A stretch of DNA of 64,000 nucleotides from Alphaproteobacteria bacterium (lineage in GTDB: Bacteria; Pseudomonadota; Alphaproteobacteria; Sphingomonadales; Emcibacteraceae): positions 48,456 to 112,455 of the forward strand of contig JAUIDN010000010.1 of NCBI GenBank assembly GCA_030428615.1, given 5' to 3'. How positions within the stretch are numbered: the first letter of the stretch is position 1; each line of letters opens with the position of its first letter. The notes under the pieces were generated by a model that saw only the letters and a program-made list of their open reading frames with translations, had not been told where the DNA came from and searched no databases. Both the position numbers and the translations under genes were made by a program. Below are positions 26,618 through 36,508 of this stretch, piece by piece.

Positions 26618-28207
26618 ATGATTATGTCTGCATCATCAGAAGATATTGAATTTGCTCTGGCGAGCAATGCATGGCCGTTTCAGGAAGCTGAAAAGCTTAT
26701 CAAACGGCTTGAAAAATCTGACATTGAAAAACACACCATTGTATTCGAAACAGGTTACGGTCCCTCTGGCCTCCCTCATATAGGAACCTTCGGGGAAGTT
26801 GCGCGCACAACCATGGTCAGAAATGCTTTTGAGCTTCTGACCGGGAAAAAAACAAAAATAATCTGCTTCTCTGATGATATGGATGGTTTTCGCAAGGTAC
26901 CAGACAATCTGCCCAATCAGGAAATGCTTGCGCAACATTTGGGTCTACCACTCACGCAGGTCCCTGACCCCTTTGGTACTCACAAAAGTTTTGCCCATCA
27001 TAACAATGCCAGACTGATCAATTTTCTTGACGGCTTTGGATTCAATTATGAATTTGTCAGCGCAACCGAAGCCTACAAAAGCGGGTCAATGGACGAAACA
27101 TTACTAAAAATGCTCGCCGCTTATGATAAAATCATGAATGTGATCCTACCGACATTGGGGGAAGAACGGCGTAAAACATATAGCCCGTTTCTGCCAATTT
27201 GCCCGCGAACCGGCATTGTCCTGCAGGTTCCAATCATTAAGCGGGATTTGGAAAAAGGAACAATTTCCTATCTTGATGAAGAAACGGGCGATGAAGTCAC
27301 GGTGCCTGTCACAGGCGGGCACTGTAAAATGCAGTGGAAGGCCGATTGGGCAATGCGTTGGGTCGGGCTGGGCGTTGATTATGAAATGGCCGGCAAAGAT
27401 TTAAGCGAAAGTGTCAAGCTTTCGTCTGCGATCACCCGCATTTTGGGATGTGTACCACCCGAAGGACTGAGCTACGAATTGTTTCTTGATGAAAACGGAT
27501 CCAAAATCTCCAAATCAAAAGGAAATGGCATTTCGATGGAAGAGTGGCTTACCTATGGCACGCCGGAAAGCCTTTCCCTTTACATGTATCAATCCCCCCG
27601 AAAAGCTAAAAAACTCTATTTTGATGTGATACCGAAAACGGTTGATGAATATTTGATGCATTTGAACAAATTTGCCAGCTTGGAAGGAAAAGAGAAATAT
27701 GCAAGCCCCATCTGGCATATACACGGTGAGAACCCGCCAAAAGAAGACGTCCCAGTTACCTTTGCACTGCTTCTCAATCTGGTGAGTGCCAGCAATGCAG
27801 CAGACAAGGAAACATTATGGGGCTTTATCAGTAATTACGAACAAGATGCTACCCCTGAAAAACATCCGCTTCTTGATCAATTGGCCGGATATGCTTTGGT
27901 TTATTATGAAAATTTCGTCAAACCAAACAAAAATTACCGAACACCAACCAACAAAGAAATAGCCGCATTAAAGGCATTGAAAGAGCAGATCAACGCAATG
28001 CCCGATAATGCATCTGCGTCAGATTTACAAACCGCCGTCTTTTCTGTTGGCAAAGATCAGAATTATGAAAATTTGCGGGAATGGTTTGGGGCGTTGTACG
28101 AAATTCTATTAGGCCAGAAAGAAGGTCCCCGAATGGGTTCCTTCATCGCCCTTTACGGAAAAGACAAGTTTATCGAACTGATTAACAAAGCAATTGAAGA
28201 GAGTTAA
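26618..28207 (+). CDS. lysK: Lysyl-tRNA synthetase, class I
   Basis: Charges tRNA-Lys with a class I catalytic core, the archaeal/alphaproteobacterial alternative to LysS. The HIGH-type motif is PHIGT near residue 52 and the KMSKS-type motif is KISKSKGNG near 295. About 530 residues, with an alpha-helical anticodon-binding C-terminal part. The open frame begins at a TTG at 26609; in-frame ATGs at 26618 and 26624 are both plausible starts and neither has a strong ribosome site. No class II lysS is visible in the window. Confidence 0.94.
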   Translation: MIMSASSEDIEFALASNAWPFQEAEKLIKRLEKSDIEKHTIVFETGYGPSGLPHIGTFGEVARTTMVRNAFELLTGKKTKIICFSDDMDGFRKVPDNLPNQEMLAQHLGLPLTQVPDPFGTHKSFAHHNNARLINFLDGFGFNYEFVSATEAYKSGSMDETLLKMLAAYDKIMNVILPTLGEERRKTYSPFLPICPRTGIVLQVPIIKRDLEKGTISYLDEETGDEVTVPVTGGHCKMQWKADWAMRWVGLGVDYEMAGKDLSESVKLSSAITRILGCVPPEGLSYELFLDENGSKISKSKGNGISMEEWLTYGTPESLSLYMYQSPRKAKKLYFDVIPKTVDEYLMHLNKFASLEGKEKYASPIWHIHGENPPKEDVPVTFALLLNLVSASNAADKETLWGFISNYEQDATPEKHPLLDQLAGYALVYYENFVKPNKNYRTPTNKEIAALKALKEQINAMPDNASASDLQTAVFSVGKDQNYENLREWFGALYEILLGQKEGPRMGSFIALYGKDKFIELINKAIEES

Positions 28208-28290
28208 AGGCAATATATTCAAGTAAATTCGAGCATAATCGGCTATATAATTGAAATAATTGACCATTATTATGTGAAAAAGTGCCGCTC

Positions 28291-28307
28291 ATTAATGTTA
28301 CATTAAT
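28291..28307. promoter_or_regulatory. 17-bp palindrome upstream of the sugar transferase
   Basis: ATTAATGT, one base, ACATTAAT: an 8-bp perfect inverted repeat around a single T, 80 bases before the start codon, in an AT-rich 179-base gap. Compact symmetric sites of this kind are often dimeric-regulator operators. In AT-rich DNA chance is a real alternative. Confidence 0.3.
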
Positions 28308-28386
28308 TTAAGTTATGTAAATTATCTTTCATGTTTTGAGAGTAGAGTGCATTTAATAATAAATATAAGAGCCACTTGAGGGATAA

Positions 28387-29031
28387 ATGTTAAAGATAAA
28401 TTATAGAAATTTCTGGAAAAGAATTTTCGATTTTCTTACGGCACTCGCGATTATTACAATACTCGCACCTGTGTTGTTAATATTTATGGTTCTAATCAGA
28501 TGCAAAATGGGAAGCCCCATTTTCTTCACCCAGGACCGGTTAGGCTATAACGGCGAAACATTCAAAATCTGGAAATTCCGGAGCATGACCAATTGTGTTG
28601 ACGATAACGGCGAATTACGTCCGGATGAATATCGTCTTACGAAATTTGGCAAGTTCTTGCGCGACTGGAGCATTGATGAATTACCGCAACTGTGGAATGT
28701 TCTTAAAGGCGACATGAGCCTTATCGGGCCACGCCCGTTCATCGCAGAGTATGCATCAAGATATACTGCCGAGCAAATGAGACGCCATGAAGTGCGCCCG
28801 GGCATTAGTGGTTGGGCTCAAATCACCGGCCGAAACTCAATTAACTGGAATCAGAAGTTCATTTTGGACGTATGGTATGTTGATCACTGTAGTCTTTTGC
28901 TTGATCTCAAAATATTGTTATCTACAATACCACTCGTGCTGTTGAGAGCAGGCATTACGGCTGAAAACCATGCGACCATGCCGAAATGGAACGGTAATGA
29001 TATCGCCGAGCGTGAAACACTTTCCGAATAA
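28387..29031 (+). CDS. Undecaprenyl-phosphate sugar phosphotransferase (bacterial sugar transferase)
   Basis: Membrane enzyme that starts exopolysaccharide or O-unit assembly by moving a sugar-1-phosphate onto undecaprenyl phosphate. Its 214 residues are the short PglC-like form: one N-terminal membrane helix (about 14-36), then the PF02397-type core with KIWKFRSM, DELPQLWNVLKGDMSLIGPRP and RPGISGWAQI. The long multi-helix N-terminal part of WcaJ/WbaP proteins is absent. No other glycosyltransferase or polymerase gene surrounds it. GAGGG precedes the start. Confidence 0.9.
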   Translation: MLKINYRNFWKRIFDFLTALAIITILAPVLLIFMVLIRCKMGSPIFFTQDRLGYNGETFKIWKFRSMTNCVDDNGELRPDEYRLTKFGKFLRDWSIDELPQLWNVLKGDMSLIGPRPFIAEYASRYTAEQMRRHEVRPGISGWAQITGRNSINWNQKFILDVWYVDHCSLLLDLKILLSTIPLVLLRAGITAENHATMPKWNGNDIAERETLSE

Positions 29032-29090
29032 TACTAGTAAACCAATATTTTAAGCTTTTTTATGAGAAGTAGTGGTCGGAATACAGACTG

Positions 29091-29507
29091 CTACTCCACC
29101 TGTTTGTTACGAAGCTTTTTAATCACCCCTCTTTTTTTCTTACTTTCCAACCTTTTCTGTTTGGCCGCGAAAGAGGGCTTTGTGTTTTTCCGCTTCTTCG
29201 GTACAATGGTCGCCTGCTTTATAAGGTCAATCAGGCGCGTTATAGCTTCTTCTTTATTACGGGTCTGAGAACGTGTGGTTTCCGCAGTTATGACAATAAC
29301 CCCGTTATCGGTCATTTTCTGACTCGCCAGCTTTTTCAGTCTTGCAAATAGTTCACGACCGATCACATCACTTGTTTTCGCATCAAATCTGATCTGTACC
29401 GCGCTCTCAACTTTATTGACATGCTGTCCTCCCGGCCCGGAGGAGCGGATAAAACGGACATCTATGTCATCTTCGTTGATTGATAATTTGTCGGTAATTT
29501 TTATCAT
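29091..29507 (-). CDS. arfB: Alternative ribosome-rescue hydrolase ArfB (YaeJ)
   Basis: Codon-independent peptidyl-tRNA hydrolase that frees ribosomes stalled on non-stop messages. The GGQ catalytic motif sits in SSGPGGQHVNK. The C-terminal third is very basic (lysine/arginine-rich from about residue 100 to 138), the tail that enters the empty mRNA channel. The 138-residue length is typical of ArfB and far shorter than RF1/RF2, which also have a codon-recognition domain. It converges on the sugar transferase gene. Confidence 0.92.
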   Translation of the reverse strand: MIKITDKLSINEDDIDVRFIRSSGPGGQHVNKVESAVQIRFDAKTSDVIGRELFARLKKLASQKMTDNGVIVITAETTRSQTRNKEEAITRLIDLIKQATIVPKKRKNTKPSFAAKQKRLESKKKRGVIKKLRNKQVE

Positions 29508-29598
29508 TTGATTATTCTCACTTATATCACAACTATTTTATTCGTCTTGGAAACGATATATGATTATGATGCATCATCCCTTTTTCATGGAGTTTTGA

Positions 29599-32325
29599 AT
29601 GAAGTATAAATTGACGCCCTTACTCGTCCTGTTTTCCTTATGGGCTACAACGCTTTTTGCACAAGATACGCCAAAGATTGAATATGAGCAATATACCCTT
29701 AAAAATGGCCTGAGGGTTATCGTTCATGAAGATCGAAAAGCACCGATTATAGCCGTTAACGTCTGGTATCATGTGGGTTCCAAAGATGAACCCGAAGGAA
29801 AAAGCGGTTTCGCACACCTGTTCGAACATCTTATGTTTAATGGCAGTGAAAATTATAATGATGATTTTTTCAAACCTCTTCAGGAAATTGGTGCAAGTGG
29901 CATCAATGGCACCACCTCTCGTGACAGGACAAATTATTACCAGACTGTCCCGGTAGGAGGTCTTGATCGAATATTATGGATGGAATCTGACCGTATGGGC
30001 CATTTGACCGGCGCCATCGAACAGGAAAAGCTTGATGAGCAGCGCGACGTCGTGAAAAACGAAAAGCGTGAGGGAGAAAACAGACCGGGCGGAAAATTAT
30101 ATTACCGAATATATGAAGGGGTTTATCCGCTTGATCATCCTTATCACCATTCGACTATCGGGTCGATGGATGATCTGGATGATGCGACCCTCGACGACGT
30201 AAAGGCCTGGTTTAAGGAGTACTACGGACCGAACAATGCTGTCATTGTCTTAAGCGGCGACATTGATGTGGAAACATCGCGCCCGTTAATGGAAAAATAT
30301 TTTGGCGATATCCCCGCAAGCCCCCCTATGAACCATAAGAAAACATGGGTACCAATACATGACACAAACCGTTATGAGGTCATGGAAGATCACGTTCCCC
30401 AAACCTACCTCACATGGTCATGGGCAATCCCCGGGCGAACTGAAAAAGAATATGCTGAGCTGGAAGTCGCCGCCAGCATTTTTGGTGGCGGACGAAATTC
30501 CCGCCTCTATTCAAAGCTCGTTCATGAAGAGGAAAGATTAAACAGCGCTTCCGCTTCGCTTATCCCTGGCGAACTTTCAAGTATATTTATGATTACAGCC
30601 GAACTCAAATACGGAGAAGATGAAGATGAGATAACCGGAGTGATCGAAGAAATGCTGCAGGAATTTCTTGAGAAAGGGCCCACCACCAAGGAACTTAACA
30701 GAGTGAAGGCGGCCATTGAAAATAATATGATCAGGGCCATGGAAAGCATATCAAGCAAAGCATCCACATTAGCAAGCGGTGCTATATACGCTGATGATCC
30801 CGGCTTTGTTCATGTAAAACAGGCTTGGCAGAATTCAACGACCAAAAATGATGTCAAAGCCACAGCAAATAAATGGCTGACAAATGGATTTTATAAACTG
30901 GACCTGATCCCCTTCGGCCGATACAGCACAATCGAAAGCACTGCGGACCGAAGCAAAATGCCGGGCCTGACATCAGAAGCAGCCATTAAATTACCACCAC
31001 TTCAACACGCCACGCTTGACAATGGGTTAAAGATAACACTTGCCGAACGACACAGCGTGCCCACTGTAAGTCTTGCGATAAGGTTTGATGCGGGACGCGT
31101 AACAGACCATTCAGTAAAATACGGTACGGCTTCATTCACATTCGGCAATATGAATGAAGGGACTAAATCACTGCCTTCCCTGGAATTTGCAGACAGGAAA
31201 ACCATGTTGGGAGCCCTTATCGGGTTTGGTAACGGGCGTGATAGCTCAAATATAAGTCTTTCCGCCCTCAAGAAAAACCTATCGGAATCTATAGATCTTT
31301 GGGCGGATGTCGTACAAAACCCCGCCTTTAGAGCGGAAGATATAGAGCGGGACCGTTCGCTTACGCTTGCCCAGTTGGAAGAAGCGAAAATGAACCCCAA
31401 CAGCATCGCGGGAAATCTTTTATCAACCATTCTATACGGCCCCGATCACGTTTACAGCGGACGAACCATTGTTGAACAGGAGAAAATGATTCGAAGTATA
31501 AATCGACAGGATCTGATCAATTTTCACGAAATGTGGATCAGACCGGATAATGCCAAAATCTATGTGGTTGGCGATACAACGATTGAAGAAATCACCGAAG
31601 AATTAAACAAAGCCTTTGGAAAATGGCAAAATCCGGATCGGCCAAAAGGAAACAAGAATCTTACCGACGCAGAGTATGCGAAAGAAACGCGCATCATTCT
31701 TGTAGATCGGCCGGATGCCCCACAATCGATTATAATTGCTGCTCACCTCATATCATCATCAATGGATGAAAATGCCTTTAATATCAATGCGATGAACAAT
31801 GTCCTAGGTGGTGAGTTTACATCACGTATCAATATGAATCTAAGAGAAGACAAAGGTTGGTCATACGGAGCAGGCAGTTCTGTCGGACAGGCCATCGGCC
31901 CACGCTCTTTCAGGATCAGCACCTCCGTACAGACAGATAAGACGGCGGCGTCAATCGGGGAGATTGTAAAAGAATTAAGGGAATATCAAACAACGCGCCC
32001 TCCAAGTGCGGAAGAACTGGAATTAATGGTAAAAGGTAACACCCTGAAGCTTCCCGGGCGGTTTGCATCCAATAGAAGCCTTCTTCGGTACATTATGAGT
32101 AATGAACATTTTGGAAGACCTTATAATTATGCCGAAACGCTTTACGATAAATATGCTGCTCTTACCCCCGAACTGCTTCAGAAAATGGCGCAGGAAAACC
32201 TTCGTCCGGACGCGATGACATGGGTTGTCGTTGGTGATCTGGAACAAATTGAACAAAATATACGGGATCTCAATCTTGGCAAAGTTGAGATTTGGGACGC
32301 CAACGGCAATATAATTGAAGAGTAA
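29599..32325 (+). CDS. Periplasmic M16-family zinc metallopeptidase (two-domain)
   Basis: A 908-residue pitrilysin-family protease. A signal peptide (1 to about 21, ending LFAQ) directs it to the periplasm. The inverted zinc motif HLFEH is at 73-77, with a downstream Glu in the NEKREGE region near 153. A second M16 unit (about 460-890) lacks HxxEH, as in PqqL-like or two-domain processing peptidases where the second half forms the other wall of the chamber. GGAG precedes the ATG. It is followed 9 bases later by a beta-lactamase-fold gene. Confidence 0.9.
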   Translation: MKYKLTPLLVLFSLWATTLFAQDTPKIEYEQYTLKNGLRVIVHEDRKAPIIAVNVWYHVGSKDEPEGKSGFAHLFEHLMFNGSENYNDDFFKPLQEIGASGINGTTSRDRTNYYQTVPVGGLDRILWMESDRMGHLTGAIEQEKLDEQRDVVKNEKREGENRPGGKLYYRIYEGVYPLDHPYHHSTIGSMDDLDDATLDDVKAWFKEYYGPNNAVIVLSGDIDVETSRPLMEKYFGDIPASPPMNHKKTWVPIHDTNRYEVMEDHVPQTYLTWSWAIPGRTEKEYAELEVAASIFGGGRNSRLYSKLVHEEERLNSASASLIPGELSSIFMITAELKYGEDEDEITGVIEEMLQEFLEKGPTTKELNRVKAAIENNMIRAMESISSKASTLASGAIYADDPGFVHVKQAWQNSTTKNDVKATANKWLTNGFYKLDLIPFGRYSTIESTADRSKMPGLTSEAAIKLPPLQHATLDNGLKITLAERHSVPTVSLAIRFDAGRVTDHSVKYGTASFTFGNMNEGTKSLPSLEFADRKTMLGALIGFGNGRDSSNISLSALKKNLSESIDLWADVVQNPAFRAEDIERDRSLTLAQLEEAKMNPNSIAGNLLSTILYGPDHVYSGRTIVEQEKMIRSINRQDLINFHEMWIRPDNAKIYVVGDTTIEEITEELNKAFGKWQNPDRPKGNKNLTDAEYAKETRIILVDRPDAPQSIIIAAHLISSSMDENAFNINAMNNVLGGEFTSRINMNLREDKGWSYGAGSSVGQAIGPRSFRISTSVQTDKTAASIGEIVKELREYQTTRPPSAEELELMVKGNTLKLPGRFASNRSLLRYIMSNEHFGRPYNYAETLYDKYAALTPELLQKMAQENLRPDAMTWVVVGDLEQIEQNIRDLNLGKVEIWDANGNIIEE

Positions 32326-32334
32326 GGAAAACGG

Positions 32335-33477
32335 ATGCGCCTCACAACATGGATCACTGCACTAATATTCTTTGCGGCCGGGATTTCGTCTGCATCTGCA
32401 CAAAACACAGAAATACTCGACCGGCAGATGCATCAGGCGATGGAAACCATCGTCAGCGAAAATATTCCCGGCATTTCGATCGCTATCGCAGATAGGACCG
32501 GTCTGTTATGGTCAGGTGCCGCCGGATATTCAGATATTGAATCGGAACAATCCGTATCGCAGTCCCATCTTTTTGGAATCGGCGACATAAGCAGCCAGTT
32601 TGTTGCCGCCGTCATCGTTCAATTATCAGAAGAAGGCCTCGTGGACCTAAATAGCACGCCGGCAGAAATATTGGGCAATGTCGTTGCAAATATTGAAAAT
32701 GCGGACAGCGCAACGCTTCTTCAGCTTCTAAATCATACCAGCGGCATTTATTCATGGGCAGATGACGCAGATTGGCAGCGACGGGGACGGGGTATTCAAC
32801 TTAACCCAAATTACCCATGGCGAAAAGAAGAACAACTTAAATATATTACGAAGGACCGACACGACGCCACTGGTATTCCGGGTGCTGAACATAATTATTC
32901 AAAAAGCAACTATACCATTCTTGGTCTTGTCGCGGAGAAGATCTCCGGTGGTCTTCTGGAAGATGAAATCAAAACCCGTCTGCTGGTACCGAACAATTTA
33001 AAAGACACTTATCTTGATACGTATCAGATTACACCCGTCGAAAAACGTGTCGGGAGTTACCATCTGGGGTTCACCCCATTTATTTCGAAAGTAGGGATCA
33101 ATGCCAAATTTGAATTTGGACCCGGACCGTTAATCAACACATCCGGCACGACGTTATCAGCAGAAGGCCTGTCGAGTGGAATGGCCAGCACGCCAAGGGA
33201 CGTCGCCATTTTTATTGCCAAGCTTTGGAACGGTGAATTAATTGACAATGAAAACCTACAGAAGTTTAAACCACAAAAAACAAACGGCCACACAGCAATG
33301 CACAGCGAAATTCTCGGCTTTACCATTGATGTCCGCCAGATTGAGGGTACGGACATAGTTCTGGTATCAGCGCTCAACATCGGAATTGTCAATACCGGCG
33401 GAAGTGAAACCGCGAAATTTATTCGGAATTATGTTGATAATATATTGCTGCCCATCGCCAAAAAATATGCTAAGTAG
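32335..33477 (+). CDS. Beta-lactamase-fold protein lacking catalytic residues
   Basis: Exported 380-residue protein (signal peptide ending SASA) that aligns along its length with serine hydrolases of the class C beta-lactamase/PBP4* family. The catalytic SxxK is replaced: where its relative at 34548-35624 reads LASVTKQF, this one reads IGDISSQF, so both Ser and Lys are gone. The YSN motif has become YSK, and the HTG/KTG region reads MHSE. It is therefore probably a non-enzymatic binding protein or a paralogue with a new function. The frame is intact, so it is not a pseudogene. It is probably cotranscribed with the M16 peptidase. Confidence 0.75.
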   Translation: MRLTTWITALIFFAAGISSASAQNTEILDRQMHQAMETIVSENIPGISIAIADRTGLLWSGAAGYSDIESEQSVSQSHLFGIGDISSQFVAAVIVQLSEEGLVDLNSTPAEILGNVVANIENADSATLLQLLNHTSGIYSWADDADWQRRGRGIQLNPNYPWRKEEQLKYITKDRHDATGIPGAEHNYSKSNYTILGLVAEKISGGLLEDEIKTRLLVPNNLKDTYLDTYQITPVEKRVGSYHLGFTPFISKVGINAKFEFGPGPLINTSGTTLSAEGLSSGMASTPRDVAIFIAKLWNGELIDNENLQKFKPQKTNGHTAMHSEILGFTIDVRQIEGTDIVLVSALNIGIVNTGGSETAKFIRNYVDNILLPIAKKYAK

Positions 33478-33511
33478 GCCGTCAAAATAAATCTTTCAGG
33501 ATCAGCAGAGT

Positions 33512-34558
33512 ATGGCCAGCAAAAATAAAATAACAATGACACGACCGGATGACTGGCATCTTCATGTTCGTGATGAAAAATTCCTTGCGTCCGTTTTACC
33601 CGATACGGCAAAAAGATTTGCCCGGGCGATCATGATGCCCAATCTGACAGATCCGGTGACCACAACTGAGCGTGCGAGTGAATATAGGGACCGGATCATC
33701 AACGCCCTGCCAAACGAATATAAACTGACCTTTGATCCACTGATGACGCTTTATCTTACAGACAGAACGACAACTTCAGAAATTAAAAAAGCATGTGATA
33801 GCGGTTTTGTACACGCCGTCAAATGGTACCCCGCAGGAGCGACAACCAATTCTGCAAAAGGGGTAAGCGATATTGTCGCCTGCTATGATGTTCTGGAAAC
33901 AATGGCAGAGGAGGGAATGCCGCTTCTTGTACACGGAGAAGTTACCGATCCCTCGGTCGATGTTTTTGACCGCGAAAAGGTTTTTATTGATCAGTTCCTG
34001 GAAGGTATACTGAAAAATTTCCCTACCCTGAAAGTGGTGTTTGAACACATTACTACCGAACATGCCGTCAATCTGGTTATAGGCGCTTCGGATAATGTCG
34101 CCGCAACAATTACCGCTCACCATATGCTTCTGAACCGCAACGCACTTTTCAAAGGGGGAATTCGGCCTCATCATTACTGCCTGCCGGTTTTGAAACGTGA
34201 AAACCACCGCCAAGCGTTGATTAAGGCGGCAACAAGCGGCAATAAAAAATTCTTTCTTGGAACCGATAGCGCCCCTCACACCAGATCATCCAAGGAAAAT
34301 GCGTGTGGATGTGCGGGAATATATACCTCACACGGCGGCATAGAATTTTATGCGGAAATATTTGATAAGGCCGACGCGCTTGATAAACTTGAGGCATTCG
34401 CAAGCTTTCATGGCCCGGACTTCTATGGCCTTAAGCGTAACCGCGATAAAATAACCCTTTCGCGAGCCACCGTCGCCATTAAAGACAGCTTCCCATTTGG
34501 TGATGAGGAATGCGTCCCTTTACGCGCCGGCGGCTCTCTTGAATGGTCTATTGACTAA
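33512..34558 (+). CDS. pyrC: Dihydroorotase (class II, PyrC)
   Basis: Zinc amidohydrolase closing carbamoyl aspartate to dihydroorotate in pyrimidine synthesis. Metal ligands are in DDWHLHVRD (His16, His18), the carboxylated lysine in AVKWYPAG, histidines in LVHGEVTD and FEHITT, and the catalytic Asp in LGTDSAPH. Its 348 residues match the E. coli PyrC type. It starts 34 bases behind the beta-lactamase-fold gene and its 3' end overlaps the convergent serine hydrolase gene by 11 bases. Confidence 0.95.
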   Translation: MASKNKITMTRPDDWHLHVRDEKFLASVLPDTAKRFARAIMMPNLTDPVTTTERASEYRDRIINALPNEYKLTFDPLMTLYLTDRTTTSEIKKACDSGFVHAVKWYPAGATTNSAKGVSDIVACYDVLETMAEEGMPLLVHGEVTDPSVDVFDREKVFIDQFLEGILKNFPTLKVVFEHITTEHAVNLVIGASDNVAATITAHHMLLNRNALFKGGIRPHHYCLPVLKRENHRQALIKAATSGNKKFFLGTDSAPHTRSSKENACGCAGIYTSHGGIEFYAEIFDKADALDKLEAFASFHGPDFYGLKRNRDKITLSRATVAIKDSFPFGDEECVPLRAGGSLEWSID

Positions 34559-35624
34559 AAAACACGTCGACAACTTTGTGAACCAGTTCAAGCGTGCTGA
34601 ATTCGCCACCGGAATCGCGATTGGTCAGGATCACCGCCGTGAAATTTCTCGATGGTATGCGGTAAATTATATTGCGAAAACCGATTGAACTTCCGGTGTG
34701 ATAAATAATATCCAGATCTTTATATTTCTCCAGGCGCCAACCATAGCCGTAATCTATAAATTCACCGTCATTATTTTTGTGATTGGTGAAGGCCATTTCC
34801 AAATAATCCCGCCCTAACAGCTTATCAGTATAAAGGGCCTGATCCCATTTATAGAGATCTTCCAGATTAGAATATATTCCGCCGTCACCCAGAACAGCGC
34901 TCCATTTGCTTTGATCGGTAAGTTTTATGCCGTCTTCTTCAATGGTATAGCCGTAGGCTCTGTTTGGGACTTCGTTTACACCATTTTCATAGGCGAGTGT
35001 ATTGTCCATCCCAATGGGATCAAAGATATTCTTCCTTAGATATTCTCTGAATGGAACGCCTGTTATCTTCTCCAGAATTTGCGTGAGTACTGCATATGCC
35101 GTATTGCTATACTGATATTTCTCACCAACTGGAAAATAAGTCTCACTCAGCGCCATCATATATTCAAGTGCGTCTTTATCTTTTACCTGACGGCCTAGGT
35201 CATCCGGAACCAACGGCTCATAATCGTAAATTCCTGATGTATGCTGCAACAAATGTTCGATGGTGATGTTCTTGCCATATTCTGGAAAGTCAGGAAAAAT
35301 ATCCGTAAGTGACGTTGAAAACGAAAGGTCCCCTTTTTCGATCAATTGCAGGATGCTCATCGCGGTAAACTGTTTTGTCACCGATGCAAGCCGGAAATTG
35401 GTTTTAGAGGTCACTGGCTGCTTTCGTTCAAAATCGGCGGTGCCATACCCTTTTTGCAGGATCGGCTTACCATCCTGAATAATCATTACCGCTGCGCCCG
35501 GCATATCCGCCGAATTATAGTCCGTAAAAATTCCGTCAACTTCAAGAAGTTTTTCATCAAGCGGTTTTTCCGAACTACAGGCGCTCAGCAAAATCACCGA
35601 TAGTATAATTAGCCATTGTTTCAT
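34548..35624 (-). CDS. Serine hydrolase lipoprotein (beta-lactamase/PBP4* family)
   Basis: Lipoprotein signal peptide with lipobox LLSAC, Cys16 being the lipidation site. The catalytic motifs are all present: SVTK at 81-84, YSN in QYSNTAY, and HTG in YHTGSSIG. Such proteins are esterases or D-amino-peptidases more often than true beta-lactamases; the substrate is unknown. It is the last gene of a probable operon lysE - aminotransferase - dapF - this gene. A role in cell-wall peptide turnover is suggested only by dapF next door. Confidence 0.85.
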   Translation of the reverse strand: MKQWLIILSVILLSACSSEKPLDEKLLEVDGIFTDYNSADMPGAAVMIIQDGKPILQKGYGTADFERKQPVTSKTNFRLASVTKQFTAMSILQLIEKGDLSFSTSLTDIFPDFPEYGKNITIEHLLQHTSGIYDYEPLVPDDLGRQVKDKDALEYMMALSETYFPVGEKYQYSNTAYAVLTQILEKITGVPFREYLRKNIFDPIGMDNTLAYENGVNEVPNRAYGYTIEEDGIKLTDQSKWSAVLGDGGIYSNLEDLYKWDQALYTDKLLGRDYLEMAFTNHKNNDGEFIDYGYGWRLEKYKDLDIIYHTGSSIGFRNIIYRIPSRNFTAVILTNRDSGGEFSTLELVHKVVDVFFSQ

Positions 35625-35647
35625 TTCTGTTCCCTCTCTTTATTATG

Positions 35648-36499
35648 TTAAATTTTTAAATATCCACTATAGCAAAATTCCGCCGGGCCCGTCATAATCG
35701 GTGAAACATCATCCTTATAGGATATATTAAGCGTACCGCCCGGCATCTGAACATCTGCGTAATTGGATTTGATAAGCCCCCGTGCCCGCGCCGCAGCAAC
35801 CACCGCACATGACCCACTGCCACACGCCATTGTAAGAACACCCGGACGTTCGTAAACCTGAAATTTAATATGCGTATCGTCGATTATTTCGGCAAGCCCC
35901 ACATTGGCTGATTCCGGTAGCAGTGAATTTTTCTGAATTTCCTCACCCACAGCCACAAGATCAATACTGTCAAAATTACCGACAAAATAAACAAGGTGAG
36001 GATTGGCTACATTAACGGCAACCGCATCTTTCAGTTCACCCACACTGATATCCACATGCAGAGTATCGCATTCTTCTGCCAGCGGGATTTTGTTCCAGTC
36101 AAAAGAAATGCTGCTCATTTCAACACTGATATTTTCGCCGCCTCTTGCACAGTGCAGAACTTCAAAATTTATTTCAAGATCAAGTTCATCAAGGCCCGTT
36201 TCCTCAAACAGCAACAGTGCCACGCATCTTGTTGCATTGCCGCATGCTTCCACTTCCGGACCATCAGGGTTATAAATTCGCACCCGGGCATAAGCACCCT
36301 CGCCATGTTCTGAAACGGGTTCAATAACCAACAGCTGCTCCGCACCAATGCCGACCTTTACATCACAAATAGTTTCTATTTCTGAAGCCGACGGCTTAAA
36401 CGGGTCCTTCCGGCCATCAACAATGACAAAATGATTGCGAAGCCCCTGCATCTTAACGAACGGCCTGCCTTGCGGCACTATATTGAACCAGTTTTTCAT
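35648..36499 (-). CDS. dapF: Diaminopimelate epimerase
   Basis: Cofactor-free racemase that turns LL-diaminopimelate into the meso form for lysine and peptidoglycan. The two catalytic cysteines are in ACGNATRC and ACGSGSCAV. Length 283 is slightly above the usual ~275. The normally strict N-terminal GLGNDF motif reads GLRNHF (residues 19-24), keeping the substrate-binding Asn22 but changing Gly to Arg and Asp to His, and GVGFDQ reads GIGAEQ. It is nine bases behind an aminotransferase gene in the same operon. Confidence 0.9.
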   Translation of the reverse strand: MKNWFNIVPQGRPFVKMQGLRNHFVIVDGRKDPFKPSASEIETICDVKVGIGAEQLLVIEPVSEHGEGAYARVRIYNPDGPEVEACGNATRCVALLLFEETGLDELDLEINFEVLHCARGGENISVEMSSISFDWNKIPLAEECDTLHVDISVGELKDAVAVNVANPHLVYFVGNFDSIDLVAVGEEIQKNSLLPESANVGLAEIIDDTHIKFQVYERPGVLTMACGSGSCAVVAAARARGLIKSNYADVQMPGGTLNISYKDDVSPIMTGPAEFCYSGYLKI

Positions 36500-36508
36500 C
36501 TTCGCCTG

